From Beijerinckiaceae bacterium (lineage in GTDB: Bacteria > Pseudomonadota > Alphaproteobacteria > Rhizobiales > Beijerinckiaceae), in contig CANCSY010000095.1 in NCBI GenBank assembly GCA_947380915.1, positions 1 through 10,325 of the forward strand: a DNA stretch of 10,325 nucleotides. Reading direction: 5' to 3'. The notes beneath the pieces are model-generated. The model made no database searches. It saw only the letters and a list, made by a program, of their open reading frames with translations, and was not told the DNA's origin. The first letter of the stretch is position 1, and every line of letters starts with the position of its first letter. This document shows positions 1 through 5,869 of this stretch, in pieces. Both the position numbers and the translations under genes were made by a program.

Positions 1-921
1 GCCAAGATGGATCGGGTGCCGATGATGCGGGGCCGCGTGGTGCGACTGAACGGGCTGCGGCCCGAGGAGATCAAGGCCAAGGAGGAGGCCGCCTGGGTGC
101 TTGAGGGCGACCGGGGCATCAGCTATGCGCAGGCCCTGCCGGAAGGGTCAGAGCTGGTGGCGGGGGAATGGTGGCCCGCCGATTACAAAGGCCCGGCGCT
201 GGTCTCCATGGAGGCGGTCGCCGCTGACGGGCTCGGCCTGAAGCTCGGCGACGAGATCACGCTCAATGTTCTGGGCCGCAACCTCTCGGCGAAGATCGCC
301 AATCTGCGCAAGGTGAACTGGCGCTCGCTCGGCATCAATTTCGTCTTCGTCTTCTCGCCCAACACTTTCGCAGGGGCGCCCCATACGGAACTGGCGACCG
401 CCACTTATCCGCCGGGCGGCGATGCCGCGCGCGAACTGATCCTGCTGAAAGAGGTCTCCAACGCCTTCCCCGCCGTCACCAGCGTCAGGGTGAAGGATGC
501 GCTTGATGCGGTGGCGGAGATCACGGCGCAACTGGCGGTGGCCATTCGCGGCGCCTCGGGGGTCGCGCTACTGGCCTCGGTTCTGGTGCTGGGCGGCGCG
601 CTGGCGGCGGGCAGGCGGACCCGCACCTATGACGCGGTGATCCTCAAGACGCTTGGCGCCACGCGCCGCCAGTTGCTCAAGGCGATCCTTTACGAATATG
701 GCCTGCTGGGCGCCGCCACCGCCATCTTCGGCGTTCTGGCGGGGAGTCTGGCGGCCTGGGGCATCGTGACCCGGGTCATGCGGATGGAGGGTTTCGTCTG
801 GCTCTGGTCCTCGGCCATCTCGGCGGCGGTGATCGCGCTGCTGGTCACCGTGGGCCTTGGCCTCGTCGGCACCTGGCGCATCCTTGGCCAGAAGCCCGCG
901 CCTTATCTGCGCGACCTCTGA
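1..921 (+). CDS. ABC transporter permease, FtsX/YbbP type (5'-truncated)
   Basis: This is the C-terminal ~306 codons of an inner-membrane permease of the FtsX/MacB-like (YbbP) class. The frame is open to base 1, so the true start lies outside the window; the ATG at base 7 is internal. YbbP-type proteins are usually around 800 residues. Counting from that ATG, residues 1-180 form a periplasmic-type soluble domain. Three hydrophobic segments follow at about 182-201, 231-255 and 263-290. Between the first two lies the family's cytoplasmic coupling segment, with YDAVILKTLGATRRQLL at about 208-224, which in relatives contacts the ATPase subunit. The gene ends in TGA at 919-921. An ATPase gene (YbbA-like) is expected upstream but is not in the window. 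Family relatives have been linked to export of lipid-like or hydrophobic molecules; the substrate here is unknown. Family assignment is confident, substrate is not. Confidence 0.88.
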   Translation, partial: AKMDRVPMMRGRVVRLNGLRPEEIKAKEEAAWVLEGDRGISYAQALPEGSELVAGEWWPADYKGPALVSMEAVAADGLGLKLGDEITLNVLGRNLSAKIANLRKVNWRSLGINFVFVFSPNTFAGAPHTELATATYPPGGDAARELILLKEVSNAFPAVTSVRVKDALDAVAEITAQLAVAIRGASGVALLASVLVLGGALAAGRRTRTYDAVILKTLGATRRQLLKAILYEYGLLGAATAIFGVLAGSLAAWGIVTRVMRMEGFVWLWSSAISAAVIALLVTVGLGLVGTWRILGQKPAPYLRDL

Positions 922-962
922 ACGCTTGACCTTAAGCTCGCGAGAGCGTGACCAGCAGCCCC

Positions 963-991
963 TTGTGTGTTGGCGGGATGCGCTCCATATT
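963..991 (+). promoter_or_regulatory. Candidate sigma-70 promoter of ybhL
   Basis: A -35-like TTGTGT (963-968) and a -10-like CATATT (986-991) are separated by 17 bases. The predicted transcription start, near 998, falls just before the tandem hairpins at 1002-1038, so the transcript would begin with the leader structure. Box matches are partial (3/6 and 4/6), so this is a candidate only. Confidence 0.35.
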
Positions 992-998
992 CACTGCG

Positions 999-1045
999 TT
1001 GCTCTCTGTCAGAGAGTGGACGTGGGGCCGTTCGCCCCGGAACCT
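999..1045 (+). ncRNA. Candidate ybhL leader RNA motif (cis-regulatory)
   Basis: Two adjacent hairpins lie directly upstream of the ybhL-type gene. The first pairs CTCTCTG (1002-1008) with CAGAGAG (1010-1016). The second pairs GGGGC (1024-1028) with GCCCC (1034-1038) around a five-base loop. A conserved RNA called the ybhL motif has been described upstream of ybhL genes in Rhizobiales, with unknown function. Position, gene partner and hairpins fit that family, but I assigned it by context and memory, not by a covariance search. The second stem ends 9 bases before the ribosome binding site, so an effect on translation initiation is plausible. Confidence 0.5.
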
Positions 1046-1057
1046 ATGAGGATCATC

Positions 1058-1822
1058 ATGTCCGACTTCGACCGCAACGCCAGTGTCTGGGGTCAAGGCG
1101 CCGCCCAGGCGGGCGCAGCCGAGATCGACCAGGGCCTGCGCTCTTATATGCTGGGCGTCTACAACTACATGACCGTGGGTCTGGCCGTCACGGGCCTCGT
1201 CGCCATGGGCACGAACATGATGGCGGTCACGCAATCCGCAACCGGCGGGCGCGCGCTGACGGCCTTCGGCCAGGCTCTGTATCTCAGCCCGCTGAAGTGG
1301 GTGGTCATGCTGGCGCCTCTCGCCTTCGTGTTCTTCTTCAGCTTCCGCATTGACCGGATGTCGGCCTCCACCGCCAAGGGCGTGTTCATGCTCTTCGCTG
1401 CGGCCATGGGCTTGTCCCTGTCTTCGGTGCTGTTCATCTACACGGGCGCGTCGGTGACGCGAGCCTTCTTCATCACGTCAGCCACCTTCGGCGCGTTGAG
1501 CCTCTATGGCTACACCACGAAGCGTGACCTGTCGGCCATGGGCTCGTTCCTGATCATGGGCCTCTTCGGCCTGATCATCGCGAGCGTGGTGAACATCTTC
1601 ATGCAGAGCTCGGTGATGCAGTTCGTCATCTCGCTCATCTCGGTTGGCATCTTCGCAGGCCTCACCGCCTACGACACCCAGTCGATCAAGGAGATGTATT
1701 ACTCTGGCGACGACAGCGAGACCGCTGCAAAGAAGTCGGTGAATGGAGCCCTCATGCTCTATCTCGACTTCATCAACATCTTCACCTCGCTCCTGCAGCT
1801 CACCGGCAGCCGCAACGACTGA
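1058..1822 (+). CDS. ybhL: Bax inhibitor-1/YccA family membrane protein (YbhL-like)
   Basis: This 254-residue polytopic inner-membrane protein belongs to the TMBIM/BI-1/UPF0005 family. Hydrophobic segments lie at about 33-52, 80-97, 108-128, 133-151, 161-182 and 186-205, with a last semi-hydrophobic segment at 229-248. That fits the family's six-plus-one arrangement. Family hallmarks include the AYDTQSIKE stretch (204-212) and LYLDFINIF (234-242). Asp206 and Asp237 correspond by position to the di-aspartyl pair that gates the Bacillus YetJ calcium leak channel. The start ATG at 1058 is chosen because GAGG (1048-1051) sits six bases upstream. An in-frame ATG at 1046 has poorer ribosome-binding sequence, and longer extensions would run into the permease gene. 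Upstream is a candidate leader RNA and downstream a strong terminator, so it is probably monocistronic. The physiological role in bacteria is uncertain (calcium leak or membrane quality control). Confidence 0.93.
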   Translation: MSDFDRNASVWGQGAAQAGAAEIDQGLRSYMLGVYNYMTVGLAVTGLVAMGTNMMAVTQSATGGRALTAFGQALYLSPLKWVVMLAPLAFVFFFSFRIDRMSASTAKGVFMLFAAAMGLSLSSVLFIYTGASVTRAFFITSATFGALSLYGYTTKRDLSAMGSFLIMGLFGLIIASVVNIFMQSSVMQFVISLISVGIFAGLTAYDTQSIKEMYYSGDDSETAAKKSVNGALMLYLDFINIFTSLLQLTGSRND

Positions 1823-1844
1823 TCGAGCCAGGCTCAAAATAGCG

Positions 1845-1870
1845 AAGGCCCCGCGCGAGCGGGGCCTTTT
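1845..1870 (+). terminator. Intrinsic terminator after ybhL
   Basis: A perfect 10-bp stem, AAGGCCCCGC (1845-1854) with GCGGGGCCTT (1859-1868), closes a GCGA tetraloop and runs into TTTT (1867-1870). It lies 23 bases after the ybhL stop. It sits between convergent genes. On the minus strand the stem is followed by an interrupted T-rich stretch, so weaker termination of the DUF2794 transcript is possible. Confidence 0.9.
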
Positions 1871-1887
1871 GCGTTTGAGGATTCAAC

Positions 1888-2304
1888 TCAACCGCCGACC
1901 AGCTTCACCTTGCGGTCGAGCACGGCGATGACACGCGCCAGATCAGGCCCGCGCCGCAGGATGAGCCCCGTGGCCGCGACCACCGAATAGGCGCCCTGCT
2001 TGCGGGCGAGCTTCGGGTCCTTCTCGATGCGGTAGAGGGGGAATTCCGAGGTGCGGCGGAAGATGGAGAAGACCGCCTTGTGCGGCAAGAAATCCATGGC
2101 GTAATCGCGCCATTCGCCCTCCGCGACCTTGCGTCCGTAAAGTCCGAGGATTTCCCGCAACTCCATGCGGTCGAAGGAGACCACAAGCGGCGCGCTGGGG
2201 GCGGTTTGCGAGGGCGCGGGAGCAGGCGGGGGCGCAGCGGCCCGGGGCCGCAGGGGCGTCACGCTGCCGGTCTGGTTCGCCTCGCTGGACTCCTGATCGC
2301 TCAA
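1888..2304 (-). CDS. DUF2794 family protein
   Basis: This small soluble protein (138 residues from the start chosen) has a C-terminal DUF2794 domain at about 41-136, a family essentially limited to alphaproteobacteria and of unknown function. Recognisable conserved stretches are VVSFDRMELREILGLYGRKV (41-60), EWRDYAMDFL (64-73), FSIFRRTSEFPLYRIEK (79-95) and KLARKQGAYSVVAA (98-111). The first 40 residues are a proline/alanine-rich, probably disordered tail. Two starts compete. An ATG at 2340 gives 150 residues but has no purine-rich site upstream. An in-frame TTG at 2304 is preceded by GGGAGG at five bases. I prefer the TTG, which yields an MSDQ-type N-terminus. The gene converges with ybhL and diverges from htpG. 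No catalytic motif or membrane segment is visible. Confidence 0.88.
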   Translation of the reverse strand: MSDQESSEANQTGSVTPLRPRAAAPPPAPAPSQTAPSAPLVVSFDRMELREILGLYGRKVAEGEWRDYAMDFLPHKAVFSIFRRTSEFPLYRIEKDPKLARKQGAYSVVAATGLILRRGPDLARVIAVLDRKVKLVGG

Positions 2305-2525
2305 TTGCGCCTCCCGATTGGTCCATGATGAAGAATTCATGACGGGAGGGCAAGACGGGTGTGAAAGATCACAGTTTCGCCCTGTTCCGGCCGAATGCGC
2401 GCCCTTTTCGACGACAATTATTCGGAGTGTCGCAACGGAAGGTCCGGTTGATCTGCTTTCTGGATCAGTCAGCCCCCCAGCCCCCCGGGAAGACGGTGGC
2501 CGGGCCGCGTTCCGAGGCGACGCAT

Positions 2526-2564
2526 GGCCGGTGCGGAGCTCTGCTTCCACCGGCCTATTTTTTT
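2526..2564 (+). terminator. Plus-strand intrinsic terminator with no gene upstream of it
   Basis: GGCCGGTG (2526-2533) pairs perfectly with CACCGGCC (2548-2555), an 8-bp GC-rich stem with a 14-base loop, followed by TA and seven T residues (2558-2564). The shape is that of a Rho-independent terminator reading rightward. The only annotated gene to its left in this interval runs the other way, so it must end a small RNA or a leader transcript, or shield htpG from read-through. GGCCGG at 2498-2503 could pair with the 3' arm instead, which would disrupt the terminator. Confidence 0.78.
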
Positions 2565-2579
2565 GCTGCGCAACGATCA

Positions 2580-2608
2580 CTTGAATCCTCACGCTCGCGC
2601 CGCGATAT
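2580..2608 (+). promoter_or_regulatory. Candidate RpoH (sigma-32) promoter of htpG
   Basis: A perfect CTTGAA (2580-2585) is followed after 15 bases by CGCGATAT (2601-2608), which matches five of seven defined positions of the sigma-32 -10 element CCCCATNT. The predicted start near 2615 leaves a leader of about 50 bases before the GTG chosen for htpG. htpG is a classical heat-shock gene, so the context agrees. The -10 fit to the alphaproteobacterial form CYTATNT is poor, which limits confidence. Confidence 0.5.
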
Positions 2609-2664
2609 GAGGGGCTGTGCTGGATCATCCAGCCTTGTTCCTTCATCTGATGGGGATTTTTGCA

Positions 2665-4602
2665 GTGACGACGACCATCGACGCGCCAGACGCCCAATCT
2701 CACGCCTTTCAGGCGGATGTCTCCCGCCTTCTCCACCTCATGGTCCATTCGATCTATTCGGACCGGGACATTTTCCTGCGCGAATTGATCTCCAACGGCG
2801 CCGACGCCTGCGAGAAGCTGCGCTACGAGGCGCTGGCCAACCCAGGCTTGATCGGCGAGGAGGCGCCCTTCGCCATCGAACTCACCCTCGACAAGGAGGC
2901 GGGAACCCTCACCGTCTCCGACAATGGCGTCGGCATGGCCCGCGCCGATCTGGTGGAGGCCCTTGGCACCATCGCCAATTCCGGCACCCGCGCCTGTCTG
3001 GAGCGCATCAGCGCCAACGCCGAAAAGAAGGGCGATCAGGAGAGCGAGGAAGAGGGCGGCGCAGGCCGTTCCGGCGCCGATCTCATCGGCCAGTTCGGCA
3101 TCGGCTTCTATTCAGCCTTCATGGTCGCCGACAAGGTGGTGGTGGAGACCCGCAAGGCCGGCGGGACTGAGAGCTGGCGATGGATCTCCGACGGCAAGGG
3201 CGCCTATACGACTGAAGCTATCGCTCTGGAGGCCGCCCCCGCGCGCGGCACGCGGGTGATCCTGCATCTCAACGAGGAATCGAAGGCCTATCTGGAGCCC
3301 TGGAAGCTCGAGGGCATCGTGCGGGAGCATTCGGGCGCGGTGGCCGTGCCCATTGACCTGCGCGAGACGCCTGACGCCGAGCCGCGCCGCCTGACCGATG
3401 GCGCCGCCGTCTGGGCCAAGCCCCGCAGCGCCGTGACACCCGAGGAATACACCGACTTCTACCGCAGCCTGGCGGGCCAGTATGACGAGCCCGCGCTGAC
3501 CGTCCATTGGCGGGCGGAAGGGCGCCACGAATATACGGTGCTGGCCTTCGTGCCGGGCTCGCGCCCCCTCGATCTCTTCGATCCCGCCCGCAAGGGCCGC
3601 AACAAGCTCTATGTGCGGCGCGTGCTGATCAATCAGGACAGCGACCTCTTGCCCGGCTGGATGCGCTTCGTGCGGCTGGTGGTGGATTCGGCTGACCTGC
3701 CGCTCAATGTGTCGCGCGAGATGATCCAGACGAGCCCGGTCTTCACAGCCATCCGCAAGGGCGTGACCAACCGCCTCCTGCAGGAGCTGACCAAGACCGC
3801 CGAGACTGATTCGGAGGCCTATGGGAAGATCTGGGAGAACTTCGGCCCGGTGCTGAAGGAGGGCCTCTATGAGGATCCCGAGCGCCGGGACCAGCTCTTC
3901 AAGCTGGCGCGCTTTTCCACCACCACCCATCCCGAGGGTGGACGGAGCCTCGCTGACTATGTGGCGGGCCTGAAGGAAAACCAGACCTCCATCTTCTATC
4001 TCACGGGCGAAGACGCCAAGCGCATGGGCTCGAGCCCCCAGCTTGAAGGGTTCAAGGCGCGGGGCGTGGAAGTGCTGCTGCTGGCTGATCCCGTGGACGC
4101 CTTCTGGGTCTCGACGGCGCTGGGCTTTGACGGCAAGCCCTTCAAATCCGTGACCCAGGGCGGGGCGGATCTGAAGGCGATTCCGCTGGCCGAAGGCGCC
4201 AAGGAGGAAAGCGCGGAGACCACGGCGGACGTCGCGGTGCTGCTCTCCTTCTTCAAGGAAACGCTGGAAAGCGTGACCGCCGATGTCAGGGCCTCCGAGC
4301 GGCTGGCCGAGAGCCCGGCCTGTCTGGTGGCGGGCGAACATGGACCCGACCGACGGCTGGAGCGCATTCTGGCCCAGGCCGGACGCGCCGAGCTGACCAA
4401 GCCCGTGCTGGAGATCAACCCGCGCCACGCCCTCGTGCAGGCGCTGGCCAAGCGCTATGGGGCGGATGCCGACAAGAGCCTTGTGGAGGACGCCGCCTGG
4501 CTGCTCCATGACGAGGCCCGGCTGATGGACGGCGAGCAACTCGCCGACCCCGCAGCCTTCGCCGCGCGCCTGACACGGGTGCTCGCGAAGGCGGCGAGCT
4601 GA
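2665..4602 (+). CDS. htpG: Molecular chaperone HtpG (bacterial Hsp90)
   Basis: This is a cytosolic dimeric ATP-dependent chaperone of 645 residues. The N-terminal GHKL ATPase domain shows FLRELISNGADACEKLRYE (37-55, with catalytic Glu40), DNGVGM (86-91), GTIANSGT (101-108) and the lid motif GQFGIGFYSAF (142-152). The middle domain carries RRVLINQDSDLLPGWMRF and NVSREMIQ, which contain the conserved catalytic-loop arginine. The C-terminal dimerisation domain ends near 645. Length is slightly above the E. coli protein (624), partly from an acidic lid insertion at about 117-138. The start is set at GTG 2665, with GGGGA (2652-2656) eight bases upstream. The in-frame ATG at 2650 and GTG at 2617 lack such a site, and 2617 lies at the predicted transcription start. 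A heat-shock-type promoter precedes it. prmC follows after one base, with no terminator between. Confidence 0.96.
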   Translation: MTTTIDAPDAQSHAFQADVSRLLHLMVHSIYSDRDIFLRELISNGADACEKLRYEALANPGLIGEEAPFAIELTLDKEAGTLTVSDNGVGMARADLVEALGTIANSGTRACLERISANAEKKGDQESEEEGGAGRSGADLIGQFGIGFYSAFMVADKVVVETRKAGGTESWRWISDGKGAYTTEAIALEAAPARGTRVILHLNEESKAYLEPWKLEGIVREHSGAVAVPIDLRETPDAEPRRLTDGAAVWAKPRSAVTPEEYTDFYRSLAGQYDEPALTVHWRAEGRHEYTVLAFVPGSRPLDLFDPARKGRNKLYVRRVLINQDSDLLPGWMRFVRLVVDSADLPLNVSREMIQTSPVFTAIRKGVTNRLLQELTKTAETDSEAYGKIWENFGPVLKEGLYEDPERRDQLFKLARFSTTTHPEGGRSLADYVAGLKENQTSIFYLTGEDAKRMGSSPQLEGFKARGVEVLLLADPVDAFWVSTALGFDGKPFKSVTQGGADLKAIPLAEGAKEESAETTADVAVLLSFFKETLESVTADVRASERLAESPACLVAGEHGPDRRLERILAQAGRAELTKPVLEINPRHALVQALAKRYGADADKSLVEDAAWLLHDEARLMDGEQLADPAAFAARLTRVLAKAAS

Positions 4603-4603
4603 G

Positions 4604-5491
4604 GTGGAGACGCTCCTTGGCGGTCTGACGCCCGAAACCAGCCGTCGGCAGGCCATGCGCCTGCTGGCGGAGGCCTTCACAAGGGCGGGGATCGAGGACG
4701 CCTCCATCGACGCGCGGCTGCTGCTTTGCGCGGCGGCGGGCTTTGATCATTCCGCCCTGATTCGCGATCCCGACCTGCCCATCGAGGAGGAAGCGGCGGA
4801 GCGGGCTTTGGCCATGGCCAGACGGCGCCTCGCCCGCGAGCCGGTGTCGCGCATTCTGGGGGAGCGCAGCTTCTGGAGCTTCGACTTGCTGGTGACCCCG
4901 GAGGTGCTTGATCCGCGTCCCGACACGGAGACGGTGGTGGATGGGGCGCTGGAGGTTCTGGCGGAGCGGCAGGGCGAGGCCCTCTCGATCCTCGATCTGG
5001 GGACCGGCTCGGGCGCCCTGCTCTGCGCGCTGCTGGACGTGTTTGCCCAGGCGCAGGGTCTGGGCGTGGACATTTCGAGGGAAGCCTGCGCGGTGGCCCG
5101 CGAAAACCTAGCCCGCTGCGAGCTGGCCCCGCGCGGACAGGTACGGCAGGGAAACTGGGAGGCGGGCCTCCCCGGTCTTTACGACCTCGTAGTCTCCAAC
5201 CCGCCCTATATCGAGACCGCCGCGCTGGCGGGGCTTGACCCGGAGGTGCGGCTCTACGACCCGCCGCTGGCGCTGGATGGCGGGCCGGACGGGCTCACCG
5301 CCTATCGGGACATCTGCGCGCTGCTGCCCGCTCTGGTCGCGCCGGGCGGCTTCGCGATCTTCGAGGTGGGCCAGGGCCAGGCGGAGGCTGTGGCTGCGCT
5401 TCTGACAAGCCAGGGCTTTGCGCATGTGCGCAGCAAGCGCGATCTGGCGGGGGTCGAGCGCGCCGTCATGGGACAAAGGCCGACCGGGTAA
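4604..5491 (+). CDS. prmC: Peptide chain release factor N5-glutamine methyltransferase PrmC (HemK)
   Basis: PrmC transfers a methyl group from S-adenosylmethionine to the glutamine of the GGQ motif in release factors RF1 and RF2, raising termination efficiency. The protein has 295 residues, normal for the family. An N-terminal helical substrate-binding domain spans about 10-85, followed by the hinge segment DPRPDTE (103-109). The Rossmann methyltransferase domain shows SAM motif I DLGTGSG (131-137), acidic loop VDIS (155-158) and the diagnostic NPPY (199-202) that positions the glutamine. LALDGGPDGLTAYR (222-235) is also typical. The start is GTG 4604, immediately after the htpG TGA (4600-4602), with AAGGCGG (4588-4594) as a modest ribosome binding site. 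This implies translational coupling with htpG. In many rhizobia prmC follows prfA; here htpG occupies that place. Confidence 0.95.
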   Translation: METLLGGLTPETSRRQAMRLLAEAFTRAGIEDASIDARLLLCAAAGFDHSALIRDPDLPIEEEAAERALAMARRRLAREPVSRILGERSFWSFDLLVTPEVLDPRPDTETVVDGALEVLAERQGEALSILDLGTGSGALLCALLDVFAQAQGLGVDISREACAVARENLARCELAPRGQVRQGNWEAGLPGLYDLVVSNPPYIETAALAGLDPEVRLYDPPLALDGGPDGLTAYRDICALLPALVAPGGFAIFEVGQGQAEAVAALLTSQGFAHVRSKRDLAGVERAVMGQRPTG

Positions 5492-5520
5492 CTCTGTTGG
5501 GATATTTTCACCCCTCCCCC

Positions 5521-5549
5521 TTGGCGGATGGGCCGAAAGCGACTAGGTT
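5521..5549 (+). promoter_or_regulatory. Candidate promoter for the structured leader/small RNA
   Basis: TTGGCG (5521-5526) and TAGGTT (5544-5549) are separated by 17 bases, with 4/6 and 3/6 matches to sigma-70 consensus. The predicted start, about 5556, lies just before the long-range stem at 5560. The matches are modest and the call rests mainly on this positional fit. Confidence 0.28.
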
Positions 5550-5555
5550 ACTGCT

Positions 5556-5680
5556 ACGAGATCGCCTTGAATGGGCTGACGAAGAACTCAAAAACCGTAG
5601 AGTAGCGTTCCGGGGTGCTGAAGTTTCAGTCCCTTACAGGATCGTTCCGGTCAAGACCAAACGTTCCCAAGGCGATCATT
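5556..5680 (+). ncRNA. Candidate structured RNA upstream of the DUF4167 gene
   Basis: GATCGCCTTG (5560-5569) and CAAGGCGATC (5668-5677) are perfect 10-base complements 98 bases apart, enough to close a domain of about 118 nucleotides. Inside are a small hairpin CTGA (5618-5621) / TCAG (5626-5629) and repeated CGTTCC motifs. A possible promoter ends just upstream. It could be an independent small RNA or the first domain of a long 5' leader of the DUF4167 mRNA. No U-tract terminator follows, which favours a leader. I do not recognise it as tmRNA, 6S, SRP or RNase P RNA. Confidence 0.35.
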
Positions 5681-5718
5681 TCCCAATTTCGATCTCTGAG
5701 AGGCAGATCGAAACGCGA

Positions 5719-5748
5719 GTCCGGAGCCATCCGATGGAGGCTGCGGAC
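5719..5748 (+). other. Stable hairpin in the DUF4167 leader
   Basis: GTCCG (5719-5723) pairs with CGGAC (5744-5748). After a G-G mismatch, AGCC (5725-5728) pairs with GGCT (5739-5742), then TCC (5730-5732) with GGA (5736-5738) around a GAT triloop. This gives about 12 base pairs in 30 bases. It is not followed by a T-run, so it is a structural element rather than a terminator. Confidence 0.5.
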
Positions 5749-5869
5749 CGGATCAGACAGGCTGGAGTCAAGGCTCCCCTGTGACGCGGTGGCGTCAATG
5801 ATCCGTTGATGGAGAACGCCCGGCGGGCGACGCCAAAGCCAGGCCTGAGGACGCACCCAAGGATCTTCG

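Larger units (their letters stand above)
2341..2664. other. Divergent intergenic region between DUF2794 and htpG
   Basis: I see no convincing coding region here. It holds, left to right: a 5-bp-arm palindrome TGTGA-N4-TCACA (2360-2373) of uncertain meaning; an AT-rich stretch near 2412-2423 that could contain the minus-strand promoter of the DUF2794 gene (AATAAT reading leftward); a potential stem GGTCCGG (2441-2447) with CCGGGCC (2500-2506) enclosing a smaller hairpin (TGATC 2449-2453 with GATCA 2463-2467); an intrinsic terminator (2526-2564); and a heat-shock-like promoter (2580-2608). Confidence 0.6.
5492..5869. other. Structured non-coding region between prmC and the DUF4167 gene
   Basis: These 378 bases are visibly less GC-rich than the flanking genes and hold no convincing coding region. 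The reading frames present begin at TTG or GTG without a ribosome binding site and match nothing I recognise. No terminator for prmC is evident. Potential RNA structure is dense: a 10-bp long-range stem (5560-5569 with 5668-5677), a hairpin at 5691-5709, a 12-bp interrupted hairpin at 5719-5748, and a 7-bp stem TGGCGTC (5790-5796) with GACGCCA (5829-5835). The motif CGTTCC occurs three times (5606, 5643, 5662). A possible promoter precedes the first stem. Confidence 0.6.

Noticed and set aside
857..1057. N-terminal extension of the YbhL frame into the permease gene
   Set aside because: It would overlap the permease and cover the promoter and leader hairpins; GAGG six bases before the ATG at 1058 gives a family-typical length.
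2360..2373. TGTGA-N4-TCACA palindrome resembling a CRP site
   Set aside because: CRP sites have a six-base spacer and FNR sites have TTGAT arms; a five-base palindrome at some spacing is common by chance.
3112..4707. A 531-codon open frame antisense to htpG
   Set aside because: High-GC genomes routinely produce long antisense frames; the product is His/Gly/Gln-rich without a family, while the sense strand is unmistakably HtpG.
5556..5680. Possible tmRNA, 6S or SRP RNA before the DUF4167 gene
   Set aside because: No tag-peptide frame, no SRP tetraloop region and no recognised 6S features; only a generic long-range stem is visible.
5497..5784. A 95-codon open frame in the prmC-DUF4167 gap, starting at TTG
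   Set aside because: No ribosome binding site, no recognisable family, unlike neighbours in composition, and it overlaps the strongest RNA stems; treated as non-coding.
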